From: Galbula dea
Lineage: Eukaryota > Chordata > Aves > Piciformes > Galbulidae
Direction: 5' to 3'
DNA length: 64,000 bases
Assembly: GCA_013399015.1 (NCBI GenBank)
Contig: VWZX01002701.1
Coordinates: 186,001 to 250,000 of the forward strand
The notes beneath the pieces were generated by a model that ran no database searches, was not told the DNA's origin, and saw only the letters and a program-made list of their open reading frames with translations. The translations under genes were made by a program, and so were the position numbers. This document shows positions 12,301 through 24,300 of this stretch, one piece after another (within the stretch, counting starts at the first letter, position 1; each line of letters opens with the position of its first letter).

Positions 12301-15300
12301 CTTCAGAGATGACTGTTCCTTTGCCATTTGCAAGCAAAGCCTTAGACTGTGGTTTGGTTTCATGGGCTTTGAACTATTGTTTTTGACTGGTATAAAAGCT
12401 TTGCCATTCTGAACTGTGTGCATACAGTATACCTTACTTCTTCTGAAAGGCAAGACCAGATTTGACCTAGGAAAAAAATTTCATTTAAAATTGATGACCA
12501 TGGAATGAAAACTAATATTTCTGATATATATTTATATGAGGAAGGCCTGGTTTCATTCTTTCAGCATTTTTTTTCCCCTGGGAGTAAAAGTTCTCAGATA
12601 AGTCAGCTGTTTTCCTTTGCTTTTGACATATCATTTTAAATTTTCCTTGGATAGATTCATAGAAGATTTTATTTTAAATATATATTGCAAGGGTATATGA
12701 AGAAATAATTTTTCCATAGTAACTACTTCTACATTAGCTGAAAACATTCTTGTGCTGAAATGAAACTGTGAGAAGCTGAGCAACAGTTTGTGGAACAGGA
12801 AATAAGATCATAATTTGTCTTTGAAGTACAGGTCCTGCAACTTTTGGTAAAACTTTGTGTGTGTGTGTGTGGATGTGTATATACACATCTGGGGTTTTGC
12901 TAGAGCTGTAATAGGGCAAGTGCTTGTAGTTATAGGAGGCATTCAGTTTCCCGAGGCACTTAATGTCAGTTCATCTTGAGTTGTTCCATCACCACAGCAT
13001 CTCTGTTGGGTGGACCCAGGCAATTAGAGTGCTTGAAACAGTTGAAGGCAAGTGGTGTAGAGGTAGAGTAGTAAATAACAGCAACAAAAATAACAATTAT
13101 TATTGTTGTTAGTGTTATTATTGCTGTTGTTCTTACCTGTGAGTTTATGCTTTTTCTCCTTGTTTAAAACATGCATTCAGTGATACACTGGTTTAAACCT
13201 AGTGTCAGGCAGATCCAGTCAGTGCCTTGAGGGAATGAATCTCATTGTCAATCAAGTAAGCAGGATAAGCATTTTGGGGAGGAGTGGTTTGAGTATTAGG
13301 ATTTGCTCTGCAGCATCTTCACATTCTTGTTACAGTTAGAATGCATGTAGGTGCCTACACCAGAACTGACAAGAGTTCATCCAGATAGACCAGGAAAAAA
13401 CCAAAATAAATAGGTTTGTACATTTTGTAGCTATCTCCAGTCTGGCTGTAAAGCACAAACCCATCTTTTTTTAAGAAGCATTATACAGATTTGCTTTCTA
13501 AAAGCAGGTTGGGACATTTACCATGAGTTTTTGGCTGCTAAATCCTGTCTCACCACAGTGACTTCCATCATGCCTCTTATTTTCGTTCAGCTTTCAACCG
13601 TTTTCTTGGAGTTCTGAGGGGTATAGGATTGCACTTATCTTTCCTAGATTTACTTGAACAATGGAATAAATAGTTTTTTCTGTTTTACTTCAAAGAATTG
13701 CCAAGAAAATGCTTTTAGAAGAAATCAAAGCCAATCTTTCCTCTGATGAGGATGCATCTTCAGATGACGAATCGGACGAACGAAAAAAGAAAACTGGAAA
13801 GCAAAATGAAAACACAGCAGATGATGGTGAGCACCAACAAGCATTTGGGGAAGAAGGGGTGCTGTAGCACCTGCCATAATTCCAGAGGTCACTTGGGAAA
13901 ATTATCATTAGTGAAATTCCATCCTTTTTCAGCAACAAAAAATATCATTGATGTTGGTAGGTAGTTTGCTAAATAGAGGCCAAGGTACATGATCATGAGG
14001 ATTATCATCTCTCTTGCTCTCCTGTAAGTGTATCTTTTTGTTAATAGCCTGATTTTTGTAAGCAGTTGTGAAGTCCTGGGGATTTGTGAGGGATAATCAA
14101 TAGGTGCAAATGTAAGACACACATGTATGCATGTCATACATGCCAGTGCCCGGGGGAGATTTGAACTAATGGATGCAGTCACTGGAACAGACATTCCAAG
14201 TGTTCAGGCTGTGTAAAATCCAACAGTACCTTGTTGCCCATAATTTCCTGGAAAAGCCCAGAAATTAGCCTGTATTAATACAGATTTTATTCTTGTCAAA
14301 TTTAAGTAAGACAAAAAATGACCAGTGTGCATGTTGTACTGACTTCTCTTTTGACAGAGGAGAACGAGAAGGAAGATAACTCAGAATCGGAATCAGAGGA
14401 AGAGGAAGAGGAGGAGGAATCAAAGAAGCCTAGGTACAGGCACAGGCTGCTGAGGCACAAGCTGACAGTGAGTGATGGAGAGTCTGGTGAAGAAAAAAAG
14501 GTGAAACCAAAAGAGAAGAAAGAAGGGAAGCGCAGGAACAGAAGGAAAGGTAACAGAATCCAGACATGGTTTTGTCACAAAAAGTAACTTGCTTCTATAC
14601 AGTAAGCTCAAAGCATGTCAGAATGGAGACCTGGAACTCTGGAATTTTAAGAGCTCTCTTCCTTGTGTACTACATGTAGAATTCTTTTATTGTTGTTTGA
14701 GAAAGGCCTTTTGGGGTCAGGTTTAAATCAAATCTTAAAATGTTGAGTGCAAATGCAGCTCTCTCCACTTATTGTGCCTTCTGAATTGGATTCTTCTTGT
14801 TGAATCTTAGAATATTAATCTAAAATGAGAGGCAAACCCAGGATGTCTTTTGATTTGATTTGATTTTAATTTGTCAAAATCAATCTTAGCCTTTACCTAA
14901 TTTCCCTCTTTATCTTGGTCTGTTAGTAGGCTCAAGTGCATCAGACACGTCTCCATCCTAGGATTTAAACCTTACAAGCTTTAGCTGAACACCAGATGGC
15001 ACTGTGAAATGATGCTTGACTTCTGAGCTTGCATTTCTCCTGTTGCATGCCAGAACAAAGAATGTGTCAGTCCCTTGTGTTTTAACTGTTCTGAGCAGGG
15101 AAGGGGAGTGCTACTAAACATAAGCCATTACTGCCACGCTGGTCAGTGCAGGTGTTGATGGTGTTTGGTGGCCAGTAGAAGTCAGGCTGCCCTGAGCTTT
15201 CCTGTTCTTAGTGTTACACCTAATACTAGCCATTTTCTGCAATATTCCACACACTAAAACATGCAGTGTGATTTGGTTATCATTTTCTTCTATGAAAACT

Positions 15301-18300
15301 CATTTTTAGCTGAATATATATTGGTGCTTTTCCTCCTTGATGGAATTACAGCTCTACCAACAACATTTCTTTCAAGAAAAGGAATGATAACTTAGGGACA
15401 TGGTTTAGTGGCATGGTGGTGATAGGCTGACAGTTGGACTTGATGATCTTAAAGGTCTCTTCCAACCTTTATACTTCTCTGATAAATTAGAGTGCAGTGT
15501 GCACATAAGATACAGCCAGAGTAATCCTCAGGTTTCTTTAGTGTGAGTTAACTTCACTGGCCTCAAATAGAATATAATTAATTGCAGCTCACTAGTTTTT
15601 TTTAGCCCTGTGGTATTAATACTACATTTCCTTATGTTTTAAGCCTTGTTATTCATAAAACCATTAAACTTGCCACTATGTTCAAGGTCAGCCTGATATT
15701 CTAAAGGTGTTAAATGGCATGCTGGTCTTAATTACCTGTAAATGCCAAAGTGTGCTCCTAAAAGGAGTTATGGAAGTATTACTTAATGCTACTATTTTTA
15801 ACTGTCTTTTGAGTCAGTTTTAAACTTGCATTACCTGAAGAAACTTCAAGCCATAAATACAGTAATAGAATCAAGTATGGTTTTAGTCAATAAAGGTTGT
15901 TTGCATGAATTAGGAAGTATGATTATAAAATTACATCTAAGCTGTTTGGAACAAAAGCTTCTGTTTAACTCATGTTTTCTGAAGGTCTTTGCATTGTGTT
16001 CTCTCCTCCTCACCCACTCTGTTTGGAATGTGGTGCTTCCTAGTATAACTCTCTGTCATTTGCTTCTGAAGTATATTTAGATGTAGTCATGCATGCAGGC
16101 TAGATGTGGCCCTGGGCAGCCTGGTCAGGTGTGTGGCTTCCCTGCCCATGGCAGGGGGGTTGGAACTAGCTGATTTTTAATGTCCCTTCCAACCTGGGCC
16201 ATTCTGTGGTTCTGTGATAAAGATCTCAAGTCTTGTTGGTGTAATATGCCATCTGTCAGGACTCAGCTAGTGCTTATGCCTTCAGCTTTTCTACTCTGTG
16301 CACTCCTTATGTTCCTGGTGCTTCTTATTAGGGTGTTTAATGGGTCCTGTTCTCTCTGAAATGAACTTTGACAGGGCTTGTTGATCTGGCCTATAATTAG
16401 GAGATAGGTAATGTTGCTAACTTAGCAGTAATATTCACCATGATGTCATCCTTTGTTTATCAAGTGAGCAGTGATGACTCCAATGACTCTGAGTTTCATG
16501 AGTCTGCAGTTAGTGAAGAAGTCAGTGAATCTGAAGATGACCAGCGTCCAAGAACAAGGTATCAGTAAAACTTAACTCTGCTTCTCCTGTCTTCTTAATA
16601 ATGCAGTTTAGAGAGTCAGATGGTAAAAGTTAAAAGACTTAGGATCAGTCCTTAAAAAGCCTTGATGATGCTTGTCTGGAATTTGGTATCTGCTGGTTAA
16701 CTTCACAGCAAATCTGAGAGTGTTGAATTTGCTCCACAGTATCTGGTACACAGCAGTTTGATGAGCCAGTGTGAAAAAAAGATGAACAGAAAATGAGAAT
16801 TTTTATGTCAGTGTCAACTGAGGAATAGTGGATTGCAGTAGAAAATGTAACAATTCTGAGATTCTTCAGGGTTGTCCAGAATTGACCATTGGTGTGGGCA
16901 TCCATTGAGTTGAGGGGGAGGAAGGACACCCCTGACTGCACAAAAGGAGTATTTTTTGTGTTCATTAGCAATCTAGTTCCTGTCCTTTTTTTTTTACTCA
17001 CTCTTTTTCAGTGAGGCAGTGAGTTATTATTGCTAACCAGTAACACTGCCTTTGGGTTTTTCCTAGATCTGCCAAGAAGGCTGAGGCAGAAGAAAACCAG
17101 CGCAGTTACAAACAGAAGAAGAAACGAAGGCGAATAAAGGTCCAAGAGGATTCTTCAAGTGAGAACAACAATAAGGTACTAGATTGTGTTTGGAATCAAT
17201 AGATGGGAAAAGGAGTTCCTCTCTCTCAACTGCTTAAGGACTTGGGTATCTCCTTTAGTAGATGAAGGCTTTTCTAGTATTGGGATTTCTTTATGTCAGA
17301 CTTTAGAGTGGTAGCTGATCTGATCAAGCACCACTAGAACAGAACTAATAGTTCTTTATTGTTAGTTACTGTCAAGTGGTAACAGTACCTTCAGTACTGC
17401 CTCTGCACAGCTGAGCTCATCTTTAGTGTCTCAGAATACCTGAGAGTTACAGTGGCACCTCTTTTGTCATGCTGGCTAACTTGTTTTATTAAGAAGTATT
17501 TTTTTTCTTATGAGCTAAACTCCACCTGTGTATCTAATGGGTTTTTTGTCTAACAATGAAGGCTTTGATGCCCTGAGCCGTCATTTGCTTGCTGATACTT
17601 AACTTATTTCCTTTGGAACAGAGCAATTCTGAGGACGAGGAAAATGATGATTCCAAATCTCCTGGAAAAGGCAGGAAGAAAATCAGGAAGATTATTAAAG
17701 ATGATAAACTCAGAACAGAAACACAAAATGCACTGAAAGAAGAAGAAGAAAGAAGAAAACGCATCGCAGAAAGAGAGCGGGAGAGAGAGAAACTGAGAGA
17801 GGTATGCTCTGCTTGCTTTGCAACATGCCAGCAAGTTGAACTGTTGTTGATGCTTAAGACAAGGTCTTTCTACCTCAATTTAATTTGATAAGTAGCTGGA
17901 AAAGTACTTACATGTGGCCTTGTAAGGCAGAAGTTTTGTTTGTGGCTTCCTACAGGTTGACATTGGGAAGTTGTACTTAAGGCTACTGAGATCTTTGCAA
18001 AGCTGTTTCAATTGACTGTTGCTTTGCTTTCCACAGGGAGAAGTACTCTCCCAAACTAACTTGTGATGCATGGTAAAGAATGTAAGGTTTCTGATTCCTA
18101 AAGAAATGATGACTGCTGGTGTTGCTAAAGCTAGTGTCTGCATCAAAGGATTGGTATTGTTCACATGTGGAGTTTTCCTGTCATCCCCTTTTTTTGCTTG
18201 TAGGTGATAGAGATAGAAGATGCTTCACCTCTGAAATGTCCCATTACAACTAAGCTGGTTTTAGATGAAGATGAAGAAACCAAAGAACCATTAGTGCAGG

Positions 18301-21300
18301 TTCACAGGAGTATAGTTACCAAACTTAAACCACACCAAGTAGATGGTAAGAAAACAGGTTTAAATTTTTTTTTGGGGGGGGGGGGGGGGGGGTTGTTTGG
18401 TTGGGGTTTTTGTTTTCCCCTCCAGTGGCACAGCATTTTATGCAACCTGAATTAGAATCATAAGGGAAAACTCCTTTGCAGGCAAATGCCAGAATATCAG
18501 GTTTACTGCTTTGCTTTTGGAATAGCTGAAGAAAAGTAAATGAGATCAGCAATATATAGTTCTGTTTTACAGGCAAAGAACCTAGAAATGTAAGGTTAGA
18601 AGGATCCTCAGAATCACCTAATTCTCCACACTAAGGCAGAATCCAGTATCTGTTTACTCATTCTGTTGAGGAATTACTATCTTCACTTCTTAGTTTTTAA
18701 TGAAGAGTGAAAAATCTACCAATATTTTGCTGACTTTCTCAACAGAAATGTTTTTTTTTTCTGATACCTGACATGCAAATCAAAGCAGCTTCTTTCCATA
18801 TTCTGTTTCTAGTGAAGAAGGAGAAAAAGAGGCTAACCAACCATAATTTTCTTCCCAGCTCATTCTGTTATTTTAGATTTCCTTCAAAGTTTGTCACCTA
18901 CAACCTTTCCATTTTGGTAAGAAGCCTGTGGGCTTGCTTTGCCTCTGAACCAGACACAGCAGTGAAGCTGAAGCCTCATTTGTGCTGAGTATAGCATAGC
19001 AGACTATAGCTCCCCAATAAACACATGGCAAAGAACAAAAAAGATCACCCAGCAGGCTCTTCTGTTGTTGATGCATTCATGAAGTCCTTGCCACTTTTCA
19101 TTCTGTCTCCTGGTTTCTGCCTGTCCCTAAGATAGGACTCATCTACAGTCTGCACAGTTACATTTTCTAACCCAGCTGCCACATTTGCAGTGTAGTTAAG
19201 TTCAAGACAAAGCTCATCCCACAACACAGAAATGAAGAATTACCCTGAGCACTGTTTTTCTAAGCATTATCATGATCTTTCAGTGATAACACCTCTCTCT
19301 TAGCAGGGGGACTTTAAGAAAATGGGTCTTTAATCAGAGAATTTTCCATCATTTCCTTCAGGTGTTCAGTTCATGTGGGATTGCTGTTGTGAATCTGTAA
19401 AAAAAACCAAGTCATCTCCTGGTTCTGGATGCATTCTTGCACACTGTATGGGTCTGGGGAAAACATTACAGGTAAGAAACAAAAGTCATCTTGGTTTTCT
19501 GATCTGTAGCTTACTCTCCAAAGCTGATCCAGCAAAACTCAGTTTTAATGGGTTTCAGATCATAGTAAAACTTACTGCTTCCTAGGCAGTGACTCAGTGA
19601 GGGTTGTTAGAGCTTTTAGAGGTCTTGAGAAAGAAGCTGTGTTTTGTAGTATACAGTTGTGGAAGTTCTGATACATGCTTCTGCTTTCTCCACCTTTAAC
19701 ATACCCAAAATTAAATTAGCTAATTATTGATATTGATGTAGAAAGGTCAGATCTAGTTGGAAGTGATTTGGAGCTCCCTTGCAGCTTGGAACAAGAAGTA
19801 CAACTAGTAGGAGACAGGCTGCAGGAACTGAAGTTTCTAAGACAGTTTCATAATCTTAAGCAGGTTGTGTGCTGTCTTCCTCATTCATGTGTTACTGCTC
19901 CTTAAACTGGTTCTTTTCCTCAGTGATTTTTCAGTGTATTTGTTGCACTGATAAAGTAGAGGTTTATCAGGATTGGGTTTTTATTTGGGTTTGGGTTTGG
20001 TTTGATTTTTTTATGTCAGACTTTAGACACTAAAAGTCAGGTGCCTTGTGTTTAAATTAAAACAGTATTTTGCTACAGCTTAGACTCTCCAGGCTTGAGA
20101 GGCAGGAGGCATTTGTTTTCTGGTTTAGACATTATTGGGTTTGGGTCATTGTACATCATGGTTAAGACTAGAAGCTTCCACTTCTTTGGCAGTTAACTAC
20201 AGGGGATACATTCAGCCCCTTTTTCACTTCTTCATTTCTTCTCTTTGGCTTTCCAGTTCTTTGCTTCCTGAGATCTTCAGGTTCAAGCCTCCATTGTCAC
20301 TTCAGTGCATGTTCCTTCTCCTTTACACTGCTGAAGACTGCTTTATAAAAATCTTTAAAAACCAGAATATAGTAGCAGTCCTTTAAAAAAGTTTTCCACA
20401 TTCCTTGGTCTGATCCATGTGGTTGTTCTGCTGTGGTAAAAGTTGCACAGTGAATGACTTACCCTTTCTATTACTCTTTGAAATCTGAAGCTCAATCCCC
20501 ATCTTAAAATGTTTCTTCTGAAACAGATCAGCCAAGCAGTTGCTGTAGAGCCATGCTCAGAGTTCTTGTTCTTAGGCCTCCTATAATCAGCACAGGCCTC
20601 AGGAGAAGCTTTATGCCCTTGACCTTCAAAAGCAATAAGAGATAAAATCTGGTTTTCTTGAATTCCCTGCATCTCAGTATTCAAGCTAGTACCTTTTCAG
20701 GCTAGTCAGGAATGTTGAATTCCTTTTGTGTTTGCTTGTTTCTGAGTGTATCTGTCTTCACAGATTTTGGGGTTTGCATTTAGCTAGATGTAACATCAGC
20801 AGAAATACTAGGAGCAAAGAACTGGGTTGAGTTGCCCATCTTACTGCTCTGCTACCTGGTCTCCTCCCAAGCATTCCCTTAGCAGAAGTCACTTGGCAGA
20901 AGAACCTTTCCCTCTGATTCTGGGGAAGAGAAGGGGAACTGTTGGGGAACTCTGAAGAAGGAAGGAGGGTAACAACCTTACTTGTACTTGGAAAGGCCCT
21001 CAGAAAAGCAGGGCCACTTTGGTCTCCCTGACATTGGCCTTCATTGATTCTGAGGAGGGAGATACTCCCATATCTTTACAGGACAAGTGTCAAATGAAGT
21101 GAATTACTGTGACCCTTTTTGATCTCTGCCTTAAGCTGAATCATTAGAAATTTAACTCACAGCTTCTGCAGACACTGGAATTAATTAGAACTCATTTCAA
21201 CTTGGGATCAGTCAAGGTCTTCCTGTGCCTTTCTTAGCTGTAAAGTCACTTGACAGGAGATCTGCCTGGTGCTTTGTTGAGTTTGTGACTGAAATGTCTG

Positions 21301-24300
21301 GATCACCTTAGCAGCCAGCACTCGTTCAGTGTTTCATTCTAAATTCTTTCTTCACATGCTCCAAGCATGGATTCCCTTTACTCATTCCTTGGAGTGCAGT
21401 CTCCTTAGCATGGTGATGATGGTTCTCAAAGAGGTTATTTTCTTCCTACAGTGAGGATGGGATCCTCTAAGCATCTGTGAGGAAATGCCATTTCACCATC
21501 CTCTTCCATCTTGGTCAGCTGTGGTAGCAGCTTCCCCATTGGATTGGGAAGCCCTATCACCTGACCTGAAGGCTCAAGATCTGTTCATTCCTAGAGAGGT
21601 CAGTATATCAACAGACTGCAATTCCAAGCTGTGGGAAAGATGTCTCAACCTTTTGGTGCCCTAGTCAGCAGGTGACAACAACCAGCTTTACAATCTTGTT
21701 TGGCACTTAGAAAACAAAGTGCTGGAAGATCCTGTTGATCAGTTAGTCTTTGACCCATGCATGTTTGGAAGGAGATGTCTCAATAGTTTTTAGGCTCACA
21801 TCTGCCTTGCTAGTTGGTGGTTGCTGTAGTCAGCACACCTGGATGCTGTGAGATAGCAGATGTGGCTTGGCTTGAAGTCTTTCTTTATTATTAGAGCCTT
21901 GAAATGTGCTCCAAAAGAAAATCCTCAGAGAGAAGAACCCAGCAGGAGCTCTCTGTTACTCTTTGCTAGCTTTAGCTTTGTCTTACTGGGTGAGATGGCT
22001 TCCTTATTCCTGTGTCTTTCCTCTAAACCATTGCTACCCAGGATTCTTCAGAAAGTGAAGTTACATGAGAAATACCCAACCCTGCTCTCCTCTGACCTGG
22101 TTCAGACAGATTTTATTTAGGACTTTGTGATCTTGAGAATCTTCTTTCTTGGCCTGCCAACTGCAGGATAAAGTCATGGAGCACTTAGGTTGGCCTAGCA
22201 TCTTCAGATTCTTCAGATGCCCAGGATTTCTTGGCAAAGAATAGACTCAAGGGAATCTTGATTTTTGGGGGGTTGTGGGAGATTTTTTGAGTAGCACAGA
22301 GCTGTAGATGATCACAGGGACTGTGGTCATTCATTGTTAAGTAGTCTTTAGGTAGAACAAGCTGCAGTCTTGGTTGTGGTGCACACTGTGGACAGGATGT
22401 TTTTAGGAACACCAGCTGCAGTGTATATGGCTTTGTTTATGGAAGCAAACTTCAGGCCCAAACTGGAACATAGGAAGTCCCATCTAAACATAAGGAGGAG
22501 CTGCTTTGCTTTGGGGTTGGTGGAGCACTGGACCAGACTGCCCAGAGAGCTGGTGGAGTCTCCATGCCTGGAGACATTCCAGACCTCCCTGGACACCATC
22601 CCATGCAACCTGCTGTGGATTAACCAGCTGTGACAGGGAGGCTGGACTAGATGATCTCCAGAGGTCCTTTCCAAGCCCTAACACTGTGATTCTGTGAAGT
22701 TGGCAGGACAGACACAACCTTTTAACAACCTGCAGTCCTATAGGAAAGGACTTTCATACATTCTTTGAAAATCAGTTTGGAAGAGTATATTTTGATATGC
22801 TTAGCTTAGCTGGTATGGTTCTTGAGGAGTTAATTGCACCTTTTCCTGGAGGTTTGTGGTGTTTTGCAGAGCTGTTGTGTTTTCCTGTAGCAGTGCAGTC
22901 TAGGTGACTTTGTACACTTATACTTTATACACAATATACTTCAGTTTAATGGAATACTTCACAGCAGAAGGTGCTGTGCTCTGCAGTGGCATTAAAAGAG
23001 CTAAATCAGTGATAAGTTTTAGCAGACACTGCAAACTGCAGAGAAGAATGTCAGTAAAGGGTCAGGGAAATAAGACAATTAGGGACTTGTTTGCTGTCCA
23101 GAAGATGGGACTTTTGTGATTAGTTTTTGCAGCTGAGCATGAGATGCTTTTGTCTCCATCACAAAACCACTAGTAATTCCTTTCCTATTGCAGCATCCAG
23201 AAGCAGTTTGTTGCCAGTGTCTCAGGCACAGTCATGCAGTTTGAAATTACTTTCAATAGCATATTAAATCAGAGTTGCCAGATAGCAAGATTTGATCTGG
23301 GAAGAACCTTCTGGATGTTGTACAGTTCTGTGGATTAGAGTGCAGTCTACTGTTAAAAATGGTGTAGGAGCTGGAGCTGCCATGGGCTCACTGACTCTTC
23401 TGATCCCGGGTTCTTACAGGTTACCTCTAGTTATGTCTGTTTCCTACTGCTCACAACCAGCAGAAACACTGAGTGGTGTATCAAAAGATTGAAGGTTTCT
23501 TTTATCCAGACCTCAAGAAAGTGTTATTTGTACTTAGGGCCATGGTTTAGTGGCATGGTGGTGATAGGTTGATGGTTGGACTCGATGATCTTAGAGGCCT
23601 CTTCCAACCTTAACGATTCTGTGATCTACAAGATAATAGCCAGTTTGACTACTTGGAAAGCATTTCAATAACCTGCTTCAGAGCAATTTTGAGAGATCTA
23701 CATGTGAATATATACTTGTATCTTTCTTTTTTTTAATACTCAGTGTTTTAGTTGGCATTTTGTCTGTTTTTTCCTCTTGCAGGTCGTCAGTTTTCTTCAC
23801 ACGGTCTTGCTGTGCGACAGGCTGGACTTTCGGACAGCTCTGGTGGTGTGTCCTCTGAACACTGCCTTGAACTGGCTGAATGAGTTTGAAAAGTGGCAAG
23901 AAGGTTTAGAAGATGATGAAAGACTAGAGGTATGAGGCTTAAAGAAATTCTTCAAAATGAAATAACCAAATGGCTTAGGTAACTGGGAAGTTCTACCACA
24001 CAAAATACAAGTTGAAGGGAATGCATGTGAAAAATCCTGCTTGCATTAATAAACCTTAGGTATGTAGAAGTGACAGCAGTACTTTGGTATTTGAAGAGAA
24101 ACTGAAGCATATTTTTTTTTCCCCCCTTTGGAAGGTCTGTGAACTAGCAACTGTGAAACGCCCTCAAGAGAGGAGCTACATGCTGCAGCGCTGGCAGGAC
24201 GAGGGAGGCGTGATGATAATAGGCTACGAGATGTATCGCAATCTGGCACAGGGCAGGAATGTGAAGAGTAGGAAGCTTAAAGAAATATTTAATAAAGCTT

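Larger units (their letters stand above)
7095..13695 (+). other. ATRX: ATRX intron 10
   Basis: Intron of 6.6 kb. The first 300 bases hold the CpG-rich patch and possible alternative terminal exon. The rest is ordinary AT-rich intron with a short CR1 tail (8588-8685), an A-rich tract at 11205-11245, a GT microsatellite near 12855-12872 and a simple-repeat hairpin at 13077-13128. No other gene was recognised. Confidence 0.8.
14550..16464 (+). other. ATRX: ATRX intron 12
   Basis: A 1.9 kb intron with two sense CR1 3' ends (15391-15485 and 16105-16219). Nothing else was recognised. Confidence 0.8.
19472..23782 (+). other. ATRX: ATRX intron 17
   Basis: A 4.3 kb intron with two sense CR1 3' ends (22440-22697 and 23533-23625). 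No gene was recognised in the remainder. Confidence 0.8.

Noticed and set aside
12855..12872. GT microsatellite and similar AC/TG runs (38143, 46131, 47085)
   Set aside because: Short ordinary microsatellites with no sign of function.
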